A stretch of 39,528 nucleotides of DNA. Origin: Acholeplasmataceae bacterium. GTDB taxonomy: Bacteria; Bacillota_I; Bacilli_A; Acholeplasmatales; UBA5453. The translations under genes were made by a program, and so were the position numbers. Location: NCBI GenBank assembly GCA_028685975.1, contig JAQUCY010000003.1, positions 1 through 39,528 on the forward strand. The letters run 5' to 3'. Below, in pieces: positions 18,218-28,089 of the stretch (positions are counted from its first letter, which is position 1; the number at the start of each line of letters is the position of its first letter). The notes under the pieces are model-generated. The model was not told the DNA's origin. It worked only from the letters and a program-made list of their open reading frames with translations, and searched no databases.

Positions 18218-19603
18218 ATGGGATCGATTAAAAGGTTTTTCAAATTAGAGGAAAATGGTTCAAACATCTCTAAAGAAGTGATAGCAGGTTTAACCACATT
18301 CTTCGCAATGGTTTACATTATATTCGTAAACCCTAACATTTTATCAGATGCAGGAATGCCATGGGGTGGCGTGTTTGTTGCGACCATATTAGCTACTGTT
18401 ATTGGAACTTTAGTTATGGGTTTTTTCGCCAATGTGCCTTATGCAGTCGCACCAGGAATGGGGTTAAATGCTTTATTCACATATACTATTGTTATAACAA
18501 TGGGATTTACTTGGCAAGAAGGTTTGGCGATTGTTCTTATTTCAGGGATAATTAATATTATTATCACTGTTACGCGTGTTAGAAAATCAATAGTACTTGC
18601 CATTCCAAAATCCATTCAAGCTGCAATAGGTGGTGGAATCGGATTATTCATAGCCTATATTGGCATGATTAATGCTGGTTTTGTTCAATTTGGTGCTGTT
18701 CCTGAACTTGCGAATTTCAACAGTCCAACTGTTTTAGTTGCGGTTATTGGCTTGATAGTAACCATCGTCTTATTACTATTAAAAGTTAAAGGTGCCATTT
18801 TAATTGGGATTATTATTGGTACTGTAGTTGGAATTCCTTTTGGGATTACTGATGCCGCATCATTAGGACAAGCTTCTACATGGAGTTTTGGTAATGTATG
18901 GGGTGATTTTGGAGAAACATTCTTTGCCGCATTTGATGGATTTGGTACAATGTTTACAGATTGGACAAGAATCCCAATGATCTTATTAGCCGTATTTGCT
19001 TTTAGTCTATCTGATACATTTGATACAATTGGAACATTTATTGGTACTGGTAGACAAAGTGGAATTTTTACGGATGAAGATATTAAATCAATTGAAAATT
19101 CCAAAGGGATGCATTCTAAAATGGAAAAAGCATTATTTGCTGACTCTATTGCAACTTCTGTTGGTGCATTGTTAGGAACTTCATCCACAACTACTTATGT
19201 AGAATCTAGTGCAGGTATAAATGCCGGTGGTAGAACTGGTTTAACCAGTGTTGTTGTGGCAATCTTATTTGCTTTAATGTTACTAATTAGTCCTATTGCA
19301 GGAATTGTACCCGGTGCCGCTACAGCACCAGCTTTAATTATTGTTGGAGTTATGATGGTTGGGTCATTTGCTGATATTGATTGGCATAACTTTGAAGAAG
19401 TTTTACCTGTATTCTTTACGATTATTTTCATGGTAGTTACATACTCAATTACCAATGGTATCGCAATCGGATTTATTGTATATGTGGTAACTAAAGTTGT
19501 TGTTGGTAAATATAAAGAAATTCACCCTATTATTTGGGGTTCATCGTTAATATTTATTGTATATTTCTTATTAATGGCATTAAAAGCCGCAGCAATTATC
19601 TAA
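18218..19603 (+). CDS. pbuG: NCS2 family permease, AzgA/PbuG-like (hypoxanthine/guanine)
   Basis: RFFKLEENGSNISKEVIAGLTTFFAMVYIIFVNPNILSDAGMPWGGVFVATIL; AVAPGMGLNALF; STTTYVESSAGINAGGRTGLTSVVVA; downstream of purine riboswitch. Confidence 0.93.
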   Translation: MGSIKRFFKLEENGSNISKEVIAGLTTFFAMVYIIFVNPNILSDAGMPWGGVFVATILATVIGTLVMGFFANVPYAVAPGMGLNALFTYTIVITMGFTWQEGLAIVLISGIINIIITVTRVRKSIVLAIPKSIQAAIGGGIGLFIAYIGMINAGFVQFGAVPELANFNSPTVLVAVIGLIVTIVLLLLKVKGAILIGIIIGTVVGIPFGITDAASLGQASTWSFGNVWGDFGETFFAAFDGFGTMFTDWTRIPMILLAVFAFSLSDTFDTIGTFIGTGRQSGIFTDEDIKSIENSKGMHSKMEKALFADSIATSVGALLGTSSTTTYVESSAGINAGGRTGLTSVVVAILFALMLLISPIAGIVPGAATAPALIIVGVMMVGSFADIDWHNFEEVLPVFFTIIFMVVTYSITNGIAIGFIVYVVTKVVVGKYKEIHPIIWGSSLIFIVYFLLMALKAAAII

Positions 19604-19620
19604 TAAATATACTTACAAAT

Positions 19621-19654
19621 ACACCCTCAAACCTAAAATGGGGGTGTTTTTTTT
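19621..19654 (+). terminator. Rho-independent terminator after NCS2 permease
   Basis: ACACCC ... GGGTGT hairpin followed by T8. Confidence 0.75.
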
Positions 19655-19663
19655 ATACGATTA

Positions 19664-19672
19664 TGATAAAAT
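19664..19672 (+). promoter_or_regulatory. Putative extended -10 promoter of ppa
   Basis: TGATAAAAT 20 nt upstream of the ppa ATG; same TGATA motif as other promoters in the window. Confidence 0.4.
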
Positions 19673-19691
19673 GATGTAAGTAGGTGAAAAC

Positions 19692-20222
19692 ATGAATATA
19701 TGGCACAATATTGACAAAAAAAGAATTACACCGAGCTCTTTTATAGCTTGTATAGAAATATCAAAAGGTTCAAAGAAAAAATATGAACTTGATAAAGAAA
19801 CGGGTATGATCATCTTAGACAGAGTATTATACACTTCAACACACTATCCCGCCAATTACGGGTTTATTCCTAAAACTTATGCATCTGATGATGACCCATT
19901 AGATGTATTAGTTCTTTGTAGTGAAGATATAGAACCATTGAGTTTAGTAAAATGTAAACCGATAGGCGTTATCTCAATGATTGATTCGGATCAAGTTGAT
20001 GAAAAGATTATTGCGGTTGCAACTGGCGATCCATCTTTATCACATTTTGAAGAATTAGAAGACTTACCAAGACATTTGGTAAGTGAAATGCACCACTTTT
20101 TTCAAGTATACAAATCTTTAGAAAACAAAAAGACTTATGTACTTGACGTTGGGGATAGAAAAAAAGCAGAAGATTTAATAAGAATTGCGATGAATCGTTA
20201 TGATGAGGAGTTTGATCAATAA
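19692..20222 (+). CDS. ppa: Inorganic pyrophosphatase, family I
   Basis: IEISKGSKKKYELDKETGMIILDR, HYPANYGFIPKTYASDDDPLDVLV. Confidence 0.95.
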   Translation: MNIWHNIDKKRITPSSFIACIEISKGSKKKYELDKETGMIILDRVLYTSTHYPANYGFIPKTYASDDDPLDVLVLCSEDIEPLSLVKCKPIGVISMIDSDQVDEKIIAVATGDPSLSHFEELEDLPRHLVSEMHHFFQVYKSLENKKTYVLDVGDRKKAEDLIRIAMNRYDEEFDQ

Positions 20223-20942
20223 ATGGGACGCGCGCATGAAGTAAGAAAAGTTGCTATGGCAAAAACGGCAGCTAAAAAGAGTAAATTATACGCCAAATAT
20301 GGAAAAGAAATCTATATGGCCGCAAAATCCGGATTACCAGATCCAGATACTAACCTTAATTTAAAAAGAATAATAGATAGAGCTAGAAAAGACCAAGTAC
20401 CTAGTGATGTTATTGATAGAGCTATTGAAAAATCAAAAGGAACTTCTGATGAAAGTTATGCACTAGCACGATATGAGTTTTTTGGCCCAGGTGGCTCACA
20501 ATTTATAGTAGAATGCTTAACTGATAACCCTAATAGAACCGTCTCTGATGTGAGAGCGTGTTTTACTAAAATAGGTGGTAAAGTTGGTTCGGTTCTACAT
20601 ATGTTCGAACACCGTTCTATGTTTAGTTTTGAAGGGTTGAATGAAGAACAGGTATTAGAAGCCTTAATTGAGGGTGGAGCTGATATTGTTGATATGGAAG
20701 AAGAAGACGGTTTTGTTACCGTATATGGTGAACAACAATCTTATAACGATATTAGAACAGCATTACTAAATAAATTTCCAGACCTCGATTTACAAGTAGA
20801 TGAAATAGTATGGTTACCATTATCTTATATTGAGCTAACTGATGCGCATGAAATTGAACAATTTGAGCGCCTCATGGGATTGCTCGATGATGTAGAAGAT
20901 GTTCAAAACATATATCATAATATTTCTAATCAAGACGAATAA
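20223..20942 (+). CDS. YebC/PmpR family protein (transcriptional regulator/translation factor)
   Basis: MGRAHEVRKVAMAKTAAKKSKLYAKYGKEIYMAAKSG; YEFFGPGGSQFIVECLTDNPNRTVSDVRACFTKIGG. Confidence 0.93.
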   Translation: MGRAHEVRKVAMAKTAAKKSKLYAKYGKEIYMAAKSGLPDPDTNLNLKRIIDRARKDQVPSDVIDRAIEKSKGTSDESYALARYEFFGPGGSQFIVECLTDNPNRTVSDVRACFTKIGGKVGSVLHMFEHRSMFSFEGLNEEQVLEALIEGGADIVDMEEEDGFVTVYGEQQSYNDIRTALLNKFPDLDLQVDEIVWLPLSYIELTDAHEIEQFERLMGLLDDVEDVQNIYHNISNQDE

Positions 20943-20964
20943 GACGCTTTTTTGCGTCTTTTTT
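20941..20964 (+). terminator. Rho-independent terminator after yebC
   Basis: AAGACGC-tttttt-GCGTCTT followed by T-run. Confidence 0.85.
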
Positions 20965-21033
20965 CTATATTCTTGATTGCAAATCACTTGACATTCTTGT
21001 ATAATAAATGAGGTAGAAAAAGGGGGATTTTTT

Positions 21034-21546
21034 GTGAAAGAACTTATGACGCAAATTCAAGTCACTAAAACACTTATGCGAATAAGCCACGAAATAATCG
21101 AAAGACATACTGAACTAGATAATTTGGTCCTCCTAGGTATAAAAACAAAAGGGGTACCAATTGCACATAAATTAAGTGAATTTATACATAATTTTTCAGG
21201 CATAAAAATACCTGCTTTTGAGATTGATATCTCTCAATATCGAGATGATGAAAAAAGGACAATTCATGGTGAAAAACTATCGACTGAAGTATATGGGAAG
21301 CACGTTATTTTAGTAGATGATGTCCTTTATACTGGTAGAAGCGTTAGGGCTGCAATGGATGCAATTATGGATTTAGGAAGAGCGAAAACCATTCAACTAG
21401 CTGTACTGGTTGATAGAGGTCATAGAGAATTACCAATTAGAGCCGATTATGTCGGAAAGAATGTACCTACTTCAAAGAATGAAGAAATATATTTTGATAT
21501 AACAAACCAAACGGTATACTTAAAAGAGGTCACTGATGAAAGATAA
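21034..21546 (+). CDS. pyrR: PyrR bifunctional regulator/uracil phosphoribosyltransferase
   Basis: [23 protein letters not shown] loop [45 protein letters not shown]. Confidence 0.93.
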   Translation: MKELMTQIQVTKTLMRISHEIIERHTELDNLVLLGIKTKGVPIAHKLSEFIHNFSGIKIPAFEIDISQYRDDEKRTIHGEKLSTEVYGKHVILVDDVLYTGRSVRAAMDAIMDLGRAKTIQLAVLVDRGHRELPIRADYVGKNVPTSKNEEIYFDITNQTVYLKEVTDER

Positions 21547-22759
21547 ATTAATAGAAAATGCAATTTTTTGTGAACAAAAACGTCAAAACGAACATATCGA
21601 GCTCATCGCAAGTGAAAACTTTGTTTCAAAAGATGTCTTAGAAGCTCAGGGTAGCATCTTTACCAATAAATATGCAGAAGGGTATCCAAATAAACGTTAT
21701 TATGGAGGCTGTGAGTATGCTGATGTTGTTGAACAAGCGGCTATTGATAGAGCAAAATTATTGTTTAAGGCAAACTACGCAAATGTCCAGCCACATTCTG
21801 GTTCACAAGCTAACATGGCTGCGATTCGCTCATTAATAAAACATGGTGATAAAATACTAGGAATGAAACTTGATAGCGGTGGGCATTTAACACATGGTTA
21901 TAAGTTGTCATTTTCAGGTCAAGATTATGTAGGTGTTACCTACAGTGTGGATCCAAAAACTGAGTTAATCAACTATGATGAAGTATTAGAAATAGCTAGA
22001 AAAGAAAAACCTCAACTGATTATTGCTGGGGCAAGTGCTTATTCAAGAAGTATAGATTTTAAAAAGTTTAGGCAAATTGCTGATGAAGTTGGGGCATATT
22101 TGTTAGTAGATATGGCACATATCGCAGGATTAATTGCGGCAGGACATCATCAAAACCCAGTACCCTATGCTCATGTGGTTACTTCGACCACCCATAAAAC
22201 ATTAAGAGGCCCTCGAGGCGGCTTAATTTTATGTAACGATGAAGAAATCGCAAAAGCCATTGATAAAAATGTGTTTCCGGGAACTCAAGGTGGTCCTTTA
22301 ATGCATATTATCGCGGCAAAAGCTGTTAGTTTTAATGAAGCTTTAAACGATTCATTTAAAGAATACGGGAACCAAGTTATCTTAAATGCACAAGCTTTAT
22401 CAAAAAGACTCACCGAATTAGGCTATAGGATTATATCTGGTGGCACTGATAATCATATGGTTTTGGTTGATACATATGGACCAAAAGGGATAACAGGTAA
22501 AGAAGCTGAAACGGTTTTAGGTAGCGTAAATATTACAATAAATAAAAACCAAATTCCATTTGATACTTTAAAACCAATGGTTACATCTGGTATTAGGTTA
22601 GGTAGTGCAGCAATGACCACCAAAGGTTTTAAAGAAGAACAAATGATAGAAATGGCTAATTTAATAGATGAAACACTTGAAAATAAAAATAATTTAGATA
22701 AGCTACAACAAATAAAAGAAAGGGTAATCCAACTGGTAAAAAATTACCAAATATACTAG
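21536..22759 (+). CDS. glyA: Serine hydroxymethyltransferase
   Basis: [56 protein letters not shown]. Confidence 0.97.
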   Translation: MKDKLIENAIFCEQKRQNEHIELIASENFVSKDVLEAQGSIFTNKYAEGYPNKRYYGGCEYADVVEQAAIDRAKLLFKANYANVQPHSGSQANMAAIRSLIKHGDKILGMKLDSGGHLTHGYKLSFSGQDYVGVTYSVDPKTELINYDEVLEIARKEKPQLIIAGASAYSRSIDFKKFRQIADEVGAYLLVDMAHIAGLIAAGHHQNPVPYAHVVTSTTHKTLRGPRGGLILCNDEEIAKAIDKNVFPGTQGGPLMHIIAAKAVSFNEALNDSFKEYGNQVILNAQALSKRLTELGYRIISGGTDNHMVLVDTYGPKGITGKEAETVLGSVNITINKNQIPFDTLKPMVTSGIRLGSAAMTTKGFKEEQMIEMANLIDETLENKNNLDKLQQIKERVIQLVKNYQIY

Positions 22760-22771
22760 GATGGTGAAAAT

Positions 22772-24070
22772 ATGACAGAAAAAACAAGATTTATTCCCGA
22801 TGGTAAAGCGGAAAGAAAGCATCAACCAATTATTGATTATAAAGATGCAAAATATCTTTATTTCCCAACGATTGATTTGAGATGCCCATCAGGGGAATCA
22901 TGTGTTATTGACGGACAATATGTCAAGGTAGGTGAGCTCATTGGAACAAGACATGGTTCTTTCTTTGATCAACCAATTTATTCTACCGTAAGTGGTAAGG
23001 TAATAGGGATTGAAAAGAAACTTCATGGTTCTGGCCAATTAGTTGACTGTATGATTATTGAAAATGATTTTAAGTATACACTTCATGAAAATTGTGTACC
23101 AAGAACAGAACAAGAAATAGATGAAATGACTAAAGAAGAGTTCATTGAAATTATTGAAAGATCTGGATTAGGTGGTTTAGGTGGATCAGGATTTCCAACC
23201 TTTGTGAAGTTTAAAACTGATAAACCAATTGAATATATAATCGCAAATGGGGTTGAGTGTGAACCTTACATAATTAGTGACTATCAAATCATGTTAGATA
23301 AAACTGAAAGAATTATCCAAGGATTGACTTACACCATGAGAGCTATGAAAGCCCCTAAAGGTTTAATCGCGGTTAAGAAAAAATATCCTGAATTAAAAGA
23401 AGCTTTTGAAAGAGAATTAGTCAAATTTAAAGAATATGATATTAAAGTTGTTCCGGTTGGAAATTTCTATCCATCCGGTTGGGAAATCGCAACCATTAAG
23501 AGTGCTACAGGAATAAAAGTACCTGTGGGTAAACTAACTGCTGAATACGGTGTTATTGTTAGTAACGTTGCGACACTCTATGGTATCTATAGAGCAATCA
23601 AGAGAAGAATGCCAATTACCGAAAGATTCTTTTCAATTTCCGGTGAAGGGATTAAAGAACCAAAGAGTTTTAATGTTAGAATTGGAACACCAGTCATTGA
23701 CTTAGTAGAAATGTGTAGTGGGTTTGTTGGTGATGAACCTAAAGTATTAATTAATGGCGGCCCAATGATGGGGACTAATTTGCCTAGTGAAGACTTTATT
23801 ATCACTAAGACAACAACTTCTTTAATTGTCTTAAATGATAATCCAATTGAAGAAAACCCATGTATCCACTGTGCATCATGTATCTATTCATGTCCGGTTA
23901 ATATTCAACCAATTACTATATTAGAAGCTTATAAACAAAGAGATAAAGAAGCGATTGAACATCTTCAAGTTAATAAATGTATTGAATGTGGCTTATGTAG
24001 TTATACTTGCCCATCCAAGATTCACTTAACTGAAGCGATGAGACAATCAAAACGCTTTATTAGGAAGTAG
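22772..24070 (+). CDS. rnfC: Rnf electron transport complex subunit C
   Basis: SGLGGLGGSGFPTFVK, IIANGVECEPYIISDYQIM, two 4Fe-4S motifs CIHCASCIYSCP and CIECGLCSYTCP. Confidence 0.94.
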   Translation: MTEKTRFIPDGKAERKHQPIIDYKDAKYLYFPTIDLRCPSGESCVIDGQYVKVGELIGTRHGSFFDQPIYSTVSGKVIGIEKKLHGSGQLVDCMIIENDFKYTLHENCVPRTEQEIDEMTKEEFIEIIERSGLGGLGGSGFPTFVKFKTDKPIEYIIANGVECEPYIISDYQIMLDKTERIIQGLTYTMRAMKAPKGLIAVKKKYPELKEAFERELVKFKEYDIKVVPVGNFYPSGWEIATIKSATGIKVPVGKLTAEYGVIVSNVATLYGIYRAIKRRMPITERFFSISGEGIKEPKSFNVRIGTPVIDLVEMCSGFVGDEPKVLINGGPMMGTNLPSEDFIITKTTTSLIVLNDNPIEENPCIHCASCIYSCPVNIQPITILEAYKQRDKEAIEHLQVNKCIECGLCSYTCPSKIHLTEAMRQSKRFIRK

Positions 24071-24077
24071 GGATAAT

Positions 24078-25160
24078 ATGACGACATTTGCAAAAGTAAC
24101 TAGCCCATATATTCGTAAGGAAACTAGCGTTAAACGAATGATGACTGACGTTATCATTGCGTTGTTACCACTTGTAATATTTGCAATCTATCGATTTGGT
24201 ATGAATGCGTTTATTAGAATATTGGTTGCGGTAGTATCCATGATATTAGTTGAAATTATTGTGGTAATGGTAAGACATAAACCACATCCAAGGGTTAAAG
24301 GTTTTCAAGCTAGATTTTTAGATAAACTAAAAAAAGTTAACATTACCAACATCGTAACCCCTGCAGTTAGTGCAACTATCTTTTCAATGATGATTCCATC
24401 GACATTACCAATTTACGTGGTATTTGTGGGGGCATCATTAGGAATTTTAGTTGGTAAAATGTTTTTCGGTGGATTAGGGGCAAATATCTTTAATCCAGCC
24501 GCAACAGCGTTTATTTTAGTACTGGTTTCATTTCCTTCACAATTTACTTATACAGGAATTGATGCCGTTGCTGGAGCAACGCCACTTGGTGCATTAGGCG
24601 GTAGTTTAGCCAACGTATCAACACTGGTTCAAAACTATTCATTGATGGATTTATTCTTAGGGAATATTCCTGGTGGCATGGGTGAAATTAGTAGTATCTT
24701 AATTATTATCGGTGGTATTTACATGTTTGTTAGAAAAGCTGCCGATTGGCGCATAACTGTGTCATTGTTAAGTGCCTTTTCAGTGTTAATATTAGTTGCA
24801 TCCTTTGGACTAGGTTTAAATAACCCATTTGAAGTATTAGGATATCAATTGTTATCTGGTGGTTTATTGTTTGGTGCAGTATTTATGGCAACAGACCCAG
24901 TAACAGCACCAGTAACAAAACCTGGTAGATGGATTTTTGGGTTATTAATTGGATCACTTGTCGTACTAATTCGTTTGTTTGGTTCAAACGTTGAAGGTAT
25001 GGCTTATGCAATATTAATTGGCAATATGTTTGCACCACTTATTGACTATTATAAATGGAGTAAAAATACTTATTCTTGGAAAATGATGGTTGGTTATAGT
25101 GTGGCTTTGGCAATTATTGCTGTAATTGTCTTTATTGGACTAGGAGGGCTAAACCTATGA
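24078..25160 (+). CDS. rnfD: Rnf complex subunit D
   Basis: GGLGANIFNPAATAF, AVAGATPLGAL FMN-attachment motif, LFLGNIPGGMGEISSILIIIGGIYMFVRKAADWRI, FMATDPVTAPVT. Confidence 0.95.
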   Translation: MTTFAKVTSPYIRKETSVKRMMTDVIIALLPLVIFAIYRFGMNAFIRILVAVVSMILVEIIVVMVRHKPHPRVKGFQARFLDKLKKVNITNIVTPAVSATIFSMMIPSTLPIYVVFVGASLGILVGKMFFGGLGANIFNPAATAFILVLVSFPSQFTYTGIDAVAGATPLGALGGSLANVSTLVQNYSLMDLFLGNIPGGMGEISSILIIIGGIYMFVRKAADWRITVSLLSAFSVLILVASFGLGLNNPFEVLGYQLLSGGLLFGAVFMATDPVTAPVTKPGRWIFGLLIGSLVVLIRLFGSNVEGMAYAILIGNMFAPLIDYYKWSKNTYSWKMMVGYSVALAIIAVIVFIGLGGLNL

Positions 25161-26479
25161 AAGTATTTAAAACAGCCCTAGTGCTAACATTGGTTGGATT
25201 AGTTTGTGGGGTCGCTATTGGATTAACAAACTATATTACTGAACCAATTATTGAACGAAATGCTCAAGCAAGAGCAAGAGAAGCATATGTGGGATTCTTC
25301 AGTGACTTAACTGCAATTGAAACAGAAGAAGTTGAAGGCGACACATATGTTTATGAACAAGTTAAGATTATGAAAGATGAAGTGTTAATCGGTTATGTAT
25401 TTAAGGCTAAAGGCACTAACCCAAGAGGTTTAATAGACTTAGCGGTAGCCGTTAGTTTAACAGGAGAAGTTAAAGGTGTTAAAATCTTAGCCAGTGAAAA
25501 CACAGTAGGATTTTGGGACCAATATAATGATCCACTAGCTGAAAAAGCAGGCACTTTAGGCGAATTATCAGGTGTTGATGTGATTGCCGGTGTTACTCAA
25601 TCAGGTAACTTAATTAACACACTAATTGGTGCTGCAAAAGCATATGGTCTTGAAATCATTGGTGGCGAAGTTGTTGTTGATCCATATGAAAATATTTTTG
25701 GAGCAAACACAACCGCTGAAGTTGATGAATCATTTACAACCACAGATATTTTGACAAAACGTGAAATCGTTAAAAATTCAAAAGATGTTGTTCAAGGATT
25801 TGCCTATACTGTAACAGGTACAGTAGAAGGTATTCCATACCATGATGGTCCAGCAAGAGTAACTTTACTAGTAGGTGTTGACTTATCCGGTAAAATTCTT
25901 GGTGTTGAAACATTGGTTAGTGAACATACAGAAAGTTACTATGAAATACACCTTCCTTATTTTACAAATTTAAAAGGTGCAGATCTTGAAGACTACAAAT
26001 CAGTTGATACCATCGCTGGTGCAACTCTTTCATTAGGTTTAATTCAAGATTTATTAGACGCAGTTAAAGCAGTAGAGAATCCGTATGTTAAAGTATTTGG
26101 TGATTTTACTTCTAAAGAAATTGATTCAGCATTTACAGTAACTGAAACTATTACAGCTAAAGAAATTATTAAAGATGAAGGCGATGTTGTTATTGGGTAT
26201 GCTTATACGGCAACCGGAACAGCAACAGGTATTCCAGGTCACGATAACCCAGAGCGCGTTACTTTGCTTGTTGGGGTAGATACAGAGGGTGTTGTTTTAG
26301 GGGTTTACACACTTGAATCAAACCATACACCTGGTTTCTATTGGAAACATTATCCTTATTTTGAATCTTTAGTTGGTGTTAATATTTCAACTTTTGATTC
26401 AGTGGATACCATCGCTGGTGCGACTATCTCACTAGGGTTAATTCAAGAGTTATTGAATGCAGTAAAGGCGGTGGCTTAA
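25157..26479 (+). CDS. rnfG: RnfG-like protein 1: N-terminal TM + three FMN_bind-like repeats
   Basis: Position in rnf operon; three consecutive repeats with motif sites VDVIAGVT, VDTIAGATLS, VDTIAGATIS. Confidence 0.9.
   Translation: MKVFKTALVLTLVGLVCGVAIGLTNYITEPIIERNAQARAREAYVGFFSDLTAIETEEVEGDTYVYEQVKIMKDEVLIGYVFKAKGTNPRGLIDLAVAVSLTGEVKGVKILASENTVGFWDQYNDPLAEKAGTLGELSGVDVIAGVTQSGNLINTLIGAAKAYGLEIIGGEVVVDPYENIFGANTTAEVDESFTTTDILTKREIVKNSKDVVQGFAYTVTGTVEGIPYHDGPARVTLLVGVDLSGKILGVETLVSEHTESYYEIHLPYFTNLKGADLEDYKSVDTIAGATLSLGLIQDLLDAVKAVENPYVKVFGDFTSKEIDSAFTVTETITAKEIIKDEGDVVIGYAYTATGTATGIPGHDNPERVTLLVGVDTEGVVLGVYTLESNHTPGFYWKHYPYFESLVGVNISTFDSVDTIAGATISLGLIQELLNAVKAVA
25823..25869 (+). repeat. 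Direct repeat copy A (47 nt, identical to 27159-27205)
   Basis: gtagaaggtattccataccatgatggtccagcaagagtaactttact inside FMN_bind repeat 2 of RnfG1. Confidence 0.95.
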
Positions 26480-26480
26480 G

Positions 26481-27416
26481 ATGATGACACGTGAAAATAA
26501 ATGGTTAATCATTAACGCTTTTATCTTAATATTGGTAGGTGTTCTTTTCTTATTTGGTTACAATATGTATAAAGAACAATTAGTTGTTAATCAATATAAA
26601 GAGTACATTTCTACAGTTACTTCATTAAAAGAAGAAAAGGTAGAAGACTCAATCATTCAAAAGAAAATCACCTTAAAGAATGGTTCAGAAGTTGTTGGTT
26701 ATGCTTATGTTGGTAGTGATTTCGCAGAAGGCATTCCCGGACATAATGAACCAAGTGAATTAAGAATTCAAGTGATTGTTGATAAGAATTTCGTTATTAA
26801 AAAAGTATTAATCGATTATTCTGAACACACACCAGATTTCGTGAAGTACGTTGAACAATATTTTGAAAAATTACCAGAAACAGCAATCATTGATTATAAA
26901 AAAGTTGATGAAGTTGCTGGAGCAAGTAAATACTCAATGCCTATTGTAAGAGAAATCTTAACCGAAGCAACCATATTATTAACTGGTAAAGAACCAAACC
27001 CAGCTGAATTACCTGATCCATATAAGAATATCTTTGAAAACTATGATTCTTATGAAGTAGATGCTACATTTACTGCAACAGATAAAGTTACAAAGAAAGA
27101 AATTGTTAAGGACGCAAGTGATGTTGTATTAGGGTATGCCTATACAGTAACTGGTACCGTAGAAGGTATTCCATACCATGATGGTCCAGCAAGAGTAACT
27201 TTACTTGTTGGGATTGATTTAGATGGTAAGATTATTGGCGTTGAAACACTAGTAAGTGAACACACTGCAAGTTTCTATGAAAAACATTTACCTTACTTTG
27301 GTGATTTAGGTGGTGTTGCTATAGCTGATTTTGAAACAGTTGATTCAGTAGCTGGTGCAACATTATCATTTAATTTAATTAAAGAGTTATTAAATGCAGT
27401 AAAGGCGGTGGCATAA
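26481..27416 (+). CDS. rnfG: RnfG-like protein 2: N-terminal TM + two FMN_bind-like repeats
   Basis: TM near N-terminus; motif sites VDEVAGAS and VDSVAGATLS; C-terminal repeat nearly identical to repeat 2 of the preceding protein. Confidence 0.88.
   Translation: MMTRENKWLIINAFILILVGVLFLFGYNMYKEQLVVNQYKEYISTVTSLKEEKVEDSIIQKKITLKNGSEVVGYAYVGSDFAEGIPGHNEPSELRIQVIVDKNFVIKKVLIDYSEHTPDFVKYVEQYFEKLPETAIIDYKKVDEVAGASKYSMPIVREILTEATILLTGKEPNPAELPDPYKNIFENYDSYEVDATFTATDKVTKKEIVKDASDVVLGYAYTVTGTVEGIPYHDGPARVTLLVGIDLDGKIIGVETLVSEHTASFYEKHLPYFGDLGGVAIADFETVDSVAGATLSFNLIKELLNAVKAVA
27159..27205 (+). repeat. Direct repeat copy B (47 nt, identical to 25823-25869)
   Basis: Same 47-nt string inside FMN_bind repeat 2 of RnfG2. 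Confidence 0.95.
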
Positions 27417-27417
27417 G

Positions 27418-28089
27418 ATGGAACAAACAGTAAAACTTAAAAAGAAAGATATCTTCTTAACGGGGATATTTAAAGAAAATGCTGTATTCATTATGCAACT
27501 TGGTATGTGTCCAGCCTTAGCTGTTTCAAATAGCTTTGAATCCGCTTTAGGGATGGCAATCATGGTTGTAATTGTGTTAATGATGACAAACGTAATTATT
27601 TCAGCATTAAGAAAAGTCATTCCAAATGAAGTTAGAATTCCAGCTTATATTGTTATTATTGCAACCTCAGTTACAATGTTAAAAATGTTTGTTGATGCAT
27701 ATGCACCAGCACTTGCAACAAGCCTTGGGATTTTCATTCCACTAATTACGGTTAACTGTATCGTCCTAGGTAGAGCAGAAGCATTCGCTAGTAAGAACAC
27801 TGTTGGAGACTCATTGGTTGATGGTTTAGGTTCAGCTTTAGGTTTTGGTTTAGCAATTGTAGTGATTGCATTATTTAGAGAAGTCTTAGGGAAGGGTTCA
27901 TTCACAATAGGTAAATTATTACCGCTTCCATTTGAATTTACATTCCAACTTTTCCCAAGTAAATTTGGTTTATCTATGTTAGTTCAACCAGCAGGAGCAT
28001 TCCTAGTTATTGGTATTTTACTAGCAAGTATCGTAGCTTATCAAAACTATAAGACTTACCAACAAAAGATTAAGGGGGCTAGAAAATAA
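27418..28089 (+). CDS. rnfE: Rnf complex subunit E
   Basis: IFKENAVFIMQLGMCPALAVSNSFESALGM; VNCIVLGRAEAFASKN; conserved membrane Cys residues. Confidence 0.94.
   Translation: MEQTVKLKKKDIFLTGIFKENAVFIMQLGMCPALAVSNSFESALGMAIMVVIVLMMTNVIISALRKVIPNEVRIPAYIVIIATSVTMLKMFVDAYAPALATSLGIFIPLITVNCIVLGRAEAFASKNTVGDSLVDGLGSALGFGLAIVVIALFREVLGKGSFTIGKLLPLPFEFTFQLFPSKFGLSMLVQPAGAFLVIGILLASIVAYQNYKTYQQKIKGARK

Noticed and set aside
18685-19188. 167-aa minus-strand ORF antisense to the NCS2 permease
   Set aside because: Lies entirely within a well-supported coding gene; composition reflects the antisense of a hydrophobic membrane protein; no recognisable motif or RBS evidence
20988-21005. TTGACA close to TATAAT upstream of pyrR
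   Set aside because: Spacing is only 6 nt, not a usable -35/-10 pair; TTGCAA at 20977 with a 17-nt spacer to the same -10 is more plausible. A similar false pair occurs at 13589-13607 upstream of fhs
27645-27905. Minus-strand ORFs antisense to rnfE (also 27390..27620)
   Set aside because: Antisense shadows of a conserved membrane protein gene
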